Below are positions 21,040 to 30,331 of a DNA stretch of 64,000 bases, in pieces (within the stretch, counting starts at the first letter, position 1; every line of letters starts with the position of its first letter). The notes beneath the pieces were generated by a model. The model saw nothing but the letters and a program-made list of their open reading frames with translations. It was not told where the DNA came from and made no database searches. The translations under genes and the position numbers were made by a program. Source of the DNA: Fragilaria crotonensis (lineage: Eukaryota; Bacillariophyta; Fragilariophyceae; Fragilariales; Fragilariaceae); assembly GCA_022925895.1 (NCBI GenBank), contig JAKSYS010000001.1:124001-188000 (forward strand), read 5' to 3'.

Positions 21040-22592
21040 CAAGTCTTTTCATTGCACTGAAACAAATTGACACTACTTGGTTTAAAATTGTCATCCATCA
21101 AACAACTTGCTTGTCAGCCATTGATGGAATGCCTGATCACATTTTTATGACAGTGCTGCAGTCTTCTTTATGATTTACTTCTTGCCTACACCACTCAACA
21201 TTGTTGATGCTGTGCTGGCCTTCTCAGTTCTGATCCCAATTGATGCGAATGTTTTTTCTCTCTTCCCATTGGTGTCACCCAGAACAAGTATGGCATTGTG
21301 ACCATCATCCCACCCCCCACCTGATCTCAAGCTTTTCCTGCCAATGATTATTCCAATTTTTAGGGTAGCTTGTTGTGCGCAAGTCCTTGGCACATGTTGT
21401 GGTGGAATGACGGCTGGTCATGATGTGGACAGGCATATTGCTTGGAGCAGCACTAGCTGCAGGTGCAGGCATATTATGATTCCACCAGGCTGATAATCCA
21501 CCCAGATAGCTGTTGCTACTAGGAGCCATCTCCACTTCCAATGGTAAAGCTTATACAAAAGGTTGAAGTAACATTTGACTCATCAAGAAAGTCATGACAG
21601 CACTGCTCACTTCTCCAACTGATCTCTTATGCGTGTGCTGGGCTTTCAAATTTTGCACCAGATACCTGAATCATCACTTCAAATATCCAAGGTTTTAAGT
21701 ACGCTTGCTATGAAGTTATTGATTGACTCTCACCAAACAGCAGCAGAGGGTGAGGATCCTTGCTGGCTTGCCCAATGGGTGGGCAGACTAACAATTGTTG
21801 CTCCATTTCAATCGCATGTTGCACCAAGGACAAGAAATATGATAATCTACAGGTGCAAGTGGTTTGATTGCAGCCAGTGTGCATCATCATTTCTTGGATG
21901 TCTCTCCTAACAACTAAAGTGCCGAAAGGGACCATTACACTCACATCTGCCTCATGGAGTCCCCAGCACTTCAGTAGTACGTTTGAGGACCTCATTTGTG
22001 ATAGACTGTGTCTCATCAGCACTAAAAGACCTTGAATACTGTTGAGCTCACTTGATAGAAGTACCATTAAGGTTTAAACTGCCAGCAATAGAATTTCACT
22101 CAGGCTTGTTGGTTGAGGATGGGACCAAGTCAACAGCAACAACCACCTTGTGAACAAACCCTACGTTTCATGTGCTGGAATCAAGAAGGCTGTGATACTG
22201 CACAACAGAGGTCACATGTAGCCCACAAGCTACTGTCCACCCTTGCTAATTTGATGCAGTGCTGAGCATAATTCCTTTTCATCGTTGCTACTACTGTCCA
22301 ATTGGCATTGATTTCAATGCTGCGAATGATGTGATGTCATGGACAAGAATTGCAGGGAATAAAGAATCAGCACCTAGCAACAGCATTAAGGAATCCCCCA
22401 CGTAACCATCTTGGAGGTTGGAGGTTGGAGTCATTGTTGTCGGATGTAATGAAAGGTTAATTAGCGTTGTCGCGAGTCGTGAGGTCGTGAGGATAGAAGC
22501 TCGTCCACTAGGACAGTACCGGTAGAATTAGGTTGTCTGAGGACACTGGCGATGAGTCATGAGAATTGGGACACATCATCTCGTCTCGTAGA
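21040..22592. other. CpG-depleted block, right part, and SET gene upstream region
   Basis: About 1.4 kb with around a dozen CpGs and frequent TG/CA, then CpG content recovers from about 22440, where the SET-gene promoter region begins. Minus-strand ORFs within (for example 21708-22067) have no recognisable domains. They may be worn remnants of an old repeat. Confidence 0.55.
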
Positions 22593-23276
22593 ATGGAGAT
22601 GATGCGGCTTCTTCGTGTCTTCCTTTTCCTCATTAGCTTCCATCCTCGGTTGGCAACAGCCCGCAGAACTCCCGAGTCGACAATAGCATTTGTTCATTGG
22701 CCATTTCAAATCGCATCCGCAGCTGGTGCGTACGTTGGATTGGTGGCATTCCTGGATCGCCCTCGTGGCAACCTCGTCGTTTTGCCCGAATCCGTGCAAG
22801 TGGCACCGTCACAACATGCGCAGGGTCTGGGACTCTTTGCCGCAGAGTCTTTGCAAAAGGGAACCGTTCTCGGAACATACCCGGGAGCAGTCATTCCGCT
22901 GCCACAGAATCTCAACAAATTGTATGAGCATCCCTGTTGTGAGACGTACATTTGGAGATTTAGTGATTCGAAAATGTTGATCGACCCGACTGATGCCGAG
23001 GGAAAGTTACAGGACTGGACCTTTGGTGGTAATCCCAGTACCTTTGGGAGCTTCTGGATTTGTCAAAATCTGTTGCCCTTTTTACGCCAACCGACAACAC
23101 TGTGCCGCATCAACGAACCACCAATCGGTTGCGACGTCAATGTATATACTGAGGAGGACTTGGAGTCGAGGTGTGTGACCTTTATACTTGAGCGAGATGT
23201 CTACAAGGGGGAAGAACTATTTATTGACTATGGGTTGAATTATGATAGAACTGGATACCGTGCGCCATCACAATAA
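22593..23276 (+). CDS. SET-domain protein with signal-like N-terminus
   Basis: A 227-residue protein starting at the ATG at 22593; an upstream ATG at 22558 opens only a short stopped frame. The N-terminus MEMMRLLRVFLFLISFHPRLATARR is signal-like. A compact SET domain follows: VAPSQHAQGLGLFAAESLQKGTVLGTYPG (SAM-binding G-x-G), CETYIWRF, RINEPPIGCDVNVY (the N-x-x-P/H-x-C-N region in variant form) and RDVYKGEELFIDYGLNYD (catalytic Tyr region). SET proteins transfer methyl groups from SAM to lysine in histones or other proteins. A signal-like leader suggests an organellar or secretory substrate, perhaps plastid, which is inference. The last 38 codons are part of a 119-bp unit repeated twice more downstream. 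Confidence 0.8.
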   Translation: MEMMRLLRVFLFLISFHPRLATARRTPESTIAFVHWPFQIASAAGAYVGLVAFLDRPRGNLVVLPESVQVAPSQHAQGLGLFAAESLQKGTVLGTYPGAVIPLPQNLNKLYEHPCCETYIWRFSDSKMLIDPTDAEGKLQDWTFGGNPSTFGSFWICQNLLPFLRQPTTLCRINEPPIGCDVNVYTEEDLESRCVTFILERDVYKGEELFIDYGLNYDRTGYRAPSQ

Positions 23277-23517
23277 TCTATGAGTCGAGGTGTGTGACCT
23301 TTATACTCGAGCGAGATGTCTACAAGGGGGAAGAACTATTTATTGACTATGGGTTGAATTGTGATAGAACTGGATACCGTGCGCCATCACAATAATCTAT
23401 GAGTCGAGGTGTGTGACCTTTATACTTGAGCGAGATGTCTACAAGGGGAAGAACTATTTATTGACTATGGGTTGAATTATGATAGAACTGGATACCGTGC
23501 GCCATCACAATAATCTA
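23163..23517. repeat. three tandem copies of a 119-bp unit (SET gene 3' end)
   Basis: Units at 23163-23281, 23282-23400 and 23401 to about 23517 start GAGTCGAGGTGTGTGACC and end CACAATAATCTA. The first encodes the end of the SET protein with its stop codon; the others are non-coding copies after the stop. They differ by only a few bases (for example TACTTG/TACTCG and a G-run length change), so the duplication is recent. Confidence 0.95.
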
Positions 23518-23545
23518 AGAAGCGTTGGCTATTCCCTCTGCAACT

Positions 23546-25739
23546 TCATATAATTTCCTTTCCCCATCTCGAGTGCTGGAGTTCTTCTTCTTCATCATCA
23601 ATACTAACATCCACCATGGCGCGCGGTCTCATGGCCGAGGGCAGTCGATGGTGCGACAAATCATAATTCTTGTAAACATCAACCAGCCCTCGGTATGATG
23701 ACTGTCGCTGGCGGTATTTGCCTGGACCCACTGCACCTGCGCCAAGTGCTGGCTCTTCATCATCCAAAGAAAACAGGGAATCCTGAACAATAGCGGAGTG
23801 CGTCAATGATGACATTTCGCCACCCGAAAACGTAATGTAGTCGTCACCAGGCATGCCGTCGTCTGAAAAGTAGCGGGGACCCCCATCGTGATTAACGTAG
23901 GTTCCATGCCAACCTCCAGTTGCGGAGTGTTTCAAGTCAACGTCAACGTCGTCAAAGGCCCCAACGTACCGTTCAATATGCTTGCTATCGGTTTCGGCGT
24001 AATGATCTTTATGGCGTCGCTTGTAGACGAAGCAACCGATAATCAAAAGGATTGCGCACATGACAACAACCACTGCTACGACTCCGCCGTTGCCACCTCC
24101 CCCATCACTGCTGCTATTAGCCTCCGGCACGGCCACGATGGGCGTCAATGTAGGAGCGTCCGTGGTGCTTGTGTCGTCAGGAACAGGTTCGTCGGAGACT
24201 GGCACGGGAAACTCACCGTCGAGCTTTGTCAAGCGCAACAAAAAGATATCAGTCCAAGCGTCTCCCTCGTCCTTTTTTCGCATAAAGCTCCCATTAGAAT
24301 TGCCCAACACCAATAGGTCGCCATTTTTATCGACATCTAGCGCTGATAAATGCTCATTGCCAGGTGTTCCGAGTTGTCGAGTCCAAACAAACTGCTGAGT
24401 TGTGGTGTTGATTAATCCAACCCAAATATCATCCTGCCCGGCGGAAGTATGTAGCTCATGATTCACGACGGCGCCATCCACTGCGATGCCTCCGACGTAC
24501 ACCCCATCGTCTGTCACCGCACATGCGCGTCCCACTATTTCTGCAACGTCCGCGTTGATCGACAACGGCCCCCATTTAGCATCCAATTGTTTGCCCCACG
24601 TAACAGTCAGATCCGGCATTGAGACGCGGAGAACAAAGGCAGTCAAGTCTTCCCTTTGATAATCAACGAGCTCAATATTTCCGTTTGTGGATCCGACGAG
24701 ATAGATTTCGTCATCCCTGTCCGGATGCTTGCAAATCCTTCGACCCGGGTAATCTTACCGTATTGAGTTTCAATTGTTGTCGATTCGTCACATCACCGGT
24801 ATTAGCATCCAGAAGAGTAATAAATCCTTCCCAATAATCCGAAATTGAAGTGGAATTGAGTTTTCATTTGATCCGATGGCCGATCCGGCAACCAGAAGAA
24901 TGTTGGAGGAAGAGAATAAGGCGATTCCAGCAATGTCCACGGGCTTCTGGTTGATCGCAATTTGCTTATTCCATGACCCGGATTCGAATGTAGTAGCTTG
25001 GTAGGAGTCAGCGAGGCTCCGTTCTTTCTTACGATTGAACATGATAACGTTTAAAAGGAAATTGGCGCCCCACTTTGGTTGATCCACCAGATTTGGGTTG
25101 AGCTCGTTGGGATCGAAGTCTGAATTCTGCTCCGCCACGTCGGATTGTTGCGACACCACGAAGATAGAATTTCCCGTGGGGCTTAGAGCCATAGCTCGTG
25201 ATGACTGGACAGCAGTGTAGTGCAAGAGACGTCCGCCCAATAATGTTGTTGTCGGCGTGTCGCCTTGGTAATCCACTTCAATGTCGAGGACGGTTCCGTA
25301 TTGGAGAGAAGTGGTACTTCCGGCCGAACGGAGGGCAGTAAGAAGACCACGTTCTTCCGATTGACCTCCAATGTAGAGCTTTGAACCCAGTTTCGTCAGA
25401 GACGAACAGGATTCGTCGACGCTGGTGGTTCCGTAGCGTTCTTTGTACGTAAACCCGCCACTATCCGTGGCTGACGGGAGCGAAATGATCGATAGAAAGC
25501 AATCAGAGGTGGTGCTGGCAGTTGCGGTTCCACTGACGTCGAAGAAGGGCGAATACGTTGCCCCGTCACGAAGACCACATCCCTGTCCGCATCGTACGAA
25601 ATGGCGCCAGCGTAGCTACTACCATCGAAAGTTGTTCTGCCGTTTCTCCGCCAGATTGGATACCAAAAGAGGACGCGGCGTTCACAACGACTAATGTCGT
25701 CAAAAGCAATGCAAATGTAAGCAGCATCATCCTTATCAT
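23546..25739 (-). CDS. single-pass membrane protein with repeat (propeller-like) ectodomain, frame breaks
   Basis: The ATG at 25739 begins a signal peptide (MIRMMLLTFALLLTTLVVVNA). The ectodomain has short strand-like repeats of the type SYAGAISYDADRDVVFVTGQ, SSRAMALSPTGNSIFVVSQQ, GIALFSSSNILLVAGSAIGS, DDEIYLVGSTNGNIELV, ACAVTDDGVYVGGIAVDG and LSALDVDKNGDLLVLGNSNG. Six or more such hydrophobic/Asp-Gly repeats suggest a beta-propeller. After a Ser/Thr/Pro stalk and a Gly-rich linker comes one transmembrane helix (VVAVVVVMCAILLIIGCFVY) with a basic stop-transfer KRRHK, then an acidic cytoplasmic tail of about 150 residues. The frame moves by one base at about four places (near 25.64, 25.56, 24.85 and 24.75 kb); the net change is consistent with a product of about 731 residues. 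The family is not recognised. It could be a surface receptor or adhesion protein. Confidence 0.65.
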
Positions 25740-26369
25740 GGTTGTCTCGGTCGGTCACAGTTCACAGTTTAAAGGTCACAATTAACACACGGAAGAGCGC
25801 CAGCCCAGTGTTTGTTCTGATCAAACGCATATATACTGCATATCGCAAATATACTTCACAGCTAATCTGTGTCATGTTTTACTCGAGGAGTCATAAATCG
25901 CCATATGGGCGACAAGCGAGCCGGTATTCGAGTACCAGGCATACGTACACGTAAAATGTACCAGGGTACAAGTACAAGTACTGTATGCAACGCATACTTT
26001 TTGACTTCTGAAAAGTACGCGTCTACTGTAAATCGAGGTCCTACGAAGTACTGTACGTGGTACCTGGTACCAAGTGCACGAAATGTTGATTTGTTGGTAC
26101 TCCAGTACTATGTACTACGAAATATGAGTATGATACAGTAGAGACTCATGTATGATATATGCTTACTGCATATGATGTACGATATGCTATGCAGGTCAAC
26201 AAGCGCAATACGAAATACGACGTGCTTCGAGTGTAGGATGTACGGTACCGAAATGTACTGTAGGCGATACTTGCAGTACTGAATACTTAAAACTAAAAAC
26301 GAGAAACGAGAGCCAACATCATTCGTTGATATCTTCGCCATTCCAATATCGTAATCTTTACATATCACC
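25740..26369. promoter_or_regulatory. divergent promoter region, GTAC-rich
   Basis: A 630-bp spacer between the divergent membrane-protein and dehydrogenase genes. It is dense in GTAC words (about a dozen between 25930 and 26130), including GTGGTACCTGGTACC at about 26056-26070. No clear core promoter element could be identified. Confidence 0.5.
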
Positions 26370-27416
26370 ATGCCTGCTGTTCCCATAGAAATGATCCTCG
26401 CGGCGGTGCTTGTTTCGTCTGCTATTTCATTTCTCTCCATAGATGCAAATCCATCACTGTGGTGCTATGACAAGCTCTTTGCGACAGAACGTCGCCTCAA
26501 GCGCGCCTTTGGCGGGAAGACGATATGGATTACCGGTGCATCATCCGGCATTGGGGCTGAGCTAGCGCTGCAGTTGTCCGCGTGTGACGCAAACCTAGTT
26601 TTATCTGCAAGGAACGAAGAGAAGTTGCATCAGGTGGCATCTCAATGCACAGGCGGTAATGTGCGAGTGATACCGATGGATGTCGACTGTTCTCAAGAAG
26701 AAATGGACAAAGTTGTGGAACTAGTTGGACCGATAGATTGTGTTATTCTTAATGCTGGTGTCGGGCAACAAGGCCTCGCCGTGAAGACTTCAAGGGAGGA
26801 AACCGAGCGAGTCTTCCGAGTCAACATTTTGTCACCTATCCATTTAACCCAGACGCTACTCAGACAGGCTAAACCCCCTTCTCACTTCGTTGTGACATCG
26901 TCGGTTGTGGCCAAGGTGCCAGCGCCACTTTCAGCATCGTACGCTGCCTCAAAGCATGCTGTACAAGGTTACTTCTCATCACTAGCGCTGGAAATGCCGG
27001 AACTCCAGATTGATTTGCCGTGCCCTGGACCCATTTCGACATCATTCTTCAATGAACCGTCGAAGACGGAACTCAAAATGGGTGTCTCGCGTTGCGCTCG
27101 TTTGATTGTAAGCACCATGCTTGTAGGAGGAGAAACATGGATTGCTCAACAGCCGACACTGATTTTCTTCTATCTGAATCAATTCCTCCCTGGAGTCACC
27201 CACCTTCTGTTGAAGAAGTTGCTCGCACCCACCAGACTAGCGTTGTGGGACGCTGGTTTAAATCTGTTTGATCCCGCCTCCATCGGGAAGTTGCGGGCAT
27301 TAAAGCGGGAGAACCTGATCGAGGCCCAGGTAGATAGGACGAGGTGTACCAGGTACTTTTACCATAACTATCAACGTTTCATCTCTCGAGGAATGTCATT
27401 CATTGGATTAAGTTAG
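26370..27416 (+). CDS. short-chain dehydrogenase/reductase, membrane-anchored
   Basis: A 348-residue single-exon protein. A hydrophobic N-terminal segment (MILAAVLVSSAISFLSI) suggests an ER membrane anchor. The Rossmann fold has the cofactor motif TGASSGIG (55-62), the structural NAG (128-130) and the catalytic Ser (177/178) with YAASK (Tyr191, Lys195). LSARNEEKL after the second strand, with Arg rather than Asp, favours NADP(H). After the catalytic motif come PCPGPISTSFF and a long C-terminal part. The arrangement resembles DHRS7-type SDRs, which reduce steroids, retinoids or lipids. The substrate cannot be read from sequence. The frame is intact, unlike its left-hand neighbour. Confidence 0.85.
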   Translation: MPAVPIEMILAAVLVSSAISFLSIDANPSLWCYDKLFATERRLKRAFGGKTIWITGASSGIGAELALQLSACDANLVLSARNEEKLHQVASQCTGGNVRVIPMDVDCSQEEMDKVVELVGPIDCVILNAGVGQQGLAVKTSREETERVFRVNILSPIHLTQTLLRQAKPPSHFVVTSSVVAKVPAPLSASYAASKHAVQGYFSSLALEMPELQIDLPCPGPISTSFFNEPSKTELKMGVSRCARLIVSTMLVGGETWIAQQPTLIFFYLNQFLPGVTHLLLKKLLAPTRLALWDAGLNLFDPASIGKLRALKRENLIEAQVDRTRCTRYFYHNYQRFISRGMSFIGLS

Positions 27417-27963
27417 ACCGGATTAAGTTAGACCTTTTCAAGAATGGTGAGGGAGTACCGAACGAGGTGCTCACAGCTCACAGTATGATACGAGGAGTGT
27501 ACTCCAGTACATAGCTTTGTACGCCGGAGAAGTACTATTGCAGCCCTGAAATCCTGTCTTGCAGGCTAGACCTACAATTGCCCCAAAAAGTACCGGTATG
27601 GATCCGTACCAGGTCCTTGTACAGTACAAGTACCCTCGTACTCGGAGGACCATCGATCGAATTGTCGGATGTGGGCATCTCACGGGAGGCCGTCTGTGTC
27701 CCCTTTTCGATCCGGTCAAACGTATATACTGTACTTGTTCCTAATGTAGCTAATACATCACTCTCTATTCCTCTTCACGAATACCACGCTGAGCTGTGTT
27801 AGCGCATGTGCATATTTTGTGTGCCCTTATTTTAAAAAGCAAACGCAGAGCGCAGTGTAACATGTAACTCAGATTGTGCTTATATCATATGATTTTTTCA
27901 TGATAGTTTCTCTCTGGAAAGGGCACATCGACGGTCACCATTGAAATGCCAAAAGGAATAGCA
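27417..27963. other. intergenic spacer, GTAC-rich
   Basis: A 547-bp spacer starting with a short repeat of GGATTAAGTTAGACC (27406-27420 and 27421-27435) at the end of the dehydrogenase gene. GTAC words follow at 27496-27650. No gene is seen. Confidence 0.5.
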
Positions 27964-28049
27964 TTGCTGACAGAGGGGTTCGAACCCTCGCGGACTAATG
28001 TCCAGTAGGTCTTAAGCCTAACGCCTTAGACCACTCGGCCATATCAGCA
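27964..28049 (-). tRNA. tRNA-Leu (UAA)
   Basis: On the minus strand the sequence folds as a class II tRNA: acceptor TGCTGAT paired with GTCAGCA, a D arm with GGCCGAGTGGTC, an anticodon arm with CTTAAGA as the loop (anticodon TAA), a long variable arm and the T arm GGTTCGAACCC. The discriminator base is A, as required for leucine. No intron. Confidence 0.95.
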
Positions 28050-28326
28050 ACGCTAATTAGGCTAATATTTTAGATATTTAAACTTTGCAAACTTTGAGTT
28101 AACTCGCCTTTGAAATGTACCTGTTACCTACGTACCAGAGACGGGAATTTCAAACCCAGCCCACCCATACCCACGGCCCACCCAAACCCATTGGGTTGAG
28201 GGTGGGTTTTGGGTGAGCTCAGGATTTCATGGGTGGGTCTGGGTGGGCCGGCAAATCATAGCAAAAAATGACAATAGACGTTTGCTACCGGTAGTAGTAG
28301 AACCATGTACTCCAGTACTGGCTACT

Positions 28327-28345
28327 GGGTTTGGGTGGGTTTGGG
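28327..28345 (+). repeat. canonical G-quadruplex motif
   Basis: GGGTTTGGGTGGGTTTGGG: four G3 tracts with loops of 3, 1 and 3. Further G3 tracts follow on the same strand to 28395, and C3 tracts at 28156-28190 give a similar potential on the other strand. Confidence 0.85.
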
Positions 28346-28568
28346 TAGGTCTCTTGGTAGATCGTATGGGTTCTGGGTGGGTTTGGGCTGGTACTTCCGT
28401 GAGCGTAGCTTTACGTTGGTACCCATGGGTTTGATGTTTTCAGAAATTCCCGTCTCTGCTACGTACTATCATACAGATTGTATGCATACAAAGTAGAAGT
28501 ACCAGGTACCTTGTACTTCACAAGAGAGCAGAACCCATTTTAGGGGGTTCGATTAGAATGCAAGGAAA

Positions 28569-28588
28569 TGACGTCAAGCATGACGTCA
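28569..28588. promoter_or_regulatory. two CRE-like palindromes TGACGTCA
   Basis: TGACGTCA occurs at 28569-28576 and 28581-28588, 12 bp apart centre to centre. This is the bZIP/CREB site, and TGACGT/ACGTCA elements are known in diatoms as CO2/cAMP-responsive elements. No clear gene starts nearby, so regulatory use is unproven. Confidence 0.45.
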
Positions 28589-28860
28589 CAGTACTCACCT
28601 TTTCACGTGCTACCTACGGTGATACAGTACTCCAGTAAGGCAGTAACATATGGAGAGCATGCTGATTGGTACGGCTTGAATCTGTGCTGGTACTGCTACT
28701 GGTACTGGGCCACGCCCCAACGTGGTACTATAGTACTGTACACCACTACCAGCAATACCTCGATTCTACTTCCATGTCGGCACAGTAAAATGCAAACGTA
28801 CCCCTCATCGATTAGCAACACCTTTGATCGGGCGGATCATCAAAGAATGTCATTGTAACT

Positions 28861-30146
28861 GAGTTCTTGCTAACATATACACTGCAACAACTCACATACT
28901 ACAAGTAGATGACAACCACAACATCAAAAAGTTCCATGTTTGAGAATTCAGACTCTGATATGTTTGTCCTCAACCAGTTGTGACGGAGTTGGAAGGTGAT
29001 TGGTGATTAGGAACACACTAATGGGAAACTAAATCATGGCACAATCATTGCAATTGTTATTAAAAAAGGTGGTATGTCAGGTTCTTGGTTCAAATATGTC
29101 ACAGATGAAGGCTGATTGCACAGCATGTCAACCTTCCTCCTCACAAAACAAAACTTCTTCCGTTACTGGCATACTACAGATGCTGCATGAATCTTTTGCA
29201 GCAAATGAGAGAGCTTGATAATAAATGAGAACATGGTGTGATCCAGAAATAAAAGTAGAATGGATTGGTGATGATTAGTACCACAACCTGGAGGATTATA
29301 TATTATTGCTATTGCTTGTTTAAATCAAGAAGCATCAACATAGGACAATTCTGTTTTGATACACCTCCTGCCCTGACATTTCTAAAGGTAATCATCATGT
29401 CAAGACGGTTTATCAGACCCCTCTCTATAAAACTGAAAGCCAGTTTATTGACAATTGTGTGAGCACCTTCCTTGAAATGATAGATTTGTTACGTAGATTT
29501 GTCATCATGCCGAATGAAACGCAAAAACCTATCTCTAAGAATTTATTGGGTAGCGCCTACAACTAGCATAGCTATACTTTGACTCAAGATGCAGAGACCA
29601 GAAAAGCACAAGCTGCTTACTGATACCTATACCACAGTAATCCATTGGACTGTATTGTAATCAGGGCTAAATTGTCTGGCTGATGTCTCAAACCTGCCAA
29701 TCAAGGCAGTGAGAGATGCACCTGAAGATACTCTTCTATCCAAGTAATTTGCAGACATCAATGACAAACTCCTTGTGAACTGAATCATGGTAATGTTGGA
29801 ACTCTGGTAGATCCAATTGCGGAAACTAGGATGTGTAATGATGCTAGGACTGGTATCAATCTTGAGGAGAATCAATGAAGAACAAAGTACTATTCTGTTC
29901 TTGATACTATCAACTGAAGAAGATTATCCATCAGGACGCTGTCTGCTTCAGGAAGCGTTTGCCTTGGGGTCTTGCCCATCACGTAGAGAGGATTATGGTA
30001 AACAGCTGCAATACTTCTGGCGAACACTTGTGCCACAGTTAAGCGATACGTAGGTTGTCTACGGTAGTATGCTTACGGTACGGTACATCAGTACAGTAGC
30101 TACCTAGTCAAACGACCATGTCTGAAGCCCAATCGTCTGGCTCACT
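28861..30146. other. CpG-poor, gene-free block
   Basis: About 1.3 kb, mostly CpG-poor with TG/CA excess (especially 28861-29480 and 29580-29940). Short ORFs have no features. Like 8.0-9.96 kb it is probably old, methylated repeat DNA. Confidence 0.5.
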
Positions 30147-30331
30147 CACTAGTGTCTATGCGCGCGGAGCGTTTGCCTTAATTAATGCCGTCTATGTCCT
30201 TAATTAATGCCATCAAAATTTTGCGATCGTCGTGTACAAAAATTACTCAAGCCTACTTGAAAATGGTGCTCACCATGACGGTCAATATCTCAATATCTTC
30301 AGGTGCAATGACAACATGTTTGACTATTAAA

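Larger units (their letters stand above)
28050..28860. other. intergenic region with G-rich tracts and paired CRE-like sites
   Basis: About 0.8 kb without a supported gene. It starts with C-rich (28156-28190) and G-rich (28193-28245, 28320-28395) tracts built from CCCACCCA/TGGGTGGG words, and then has two TGACGTCA sites. The 28568-28858 open frame beginning near these sites shows no domain. Confidence 0.5.

Noticed and set aside
21708-22067. 119-codon minus-strand ORF in the CpG-depleted block
   Set aside because: No family resemblance and strongly biased TG/CA composition; more likely chance in decayed repeat DNA.
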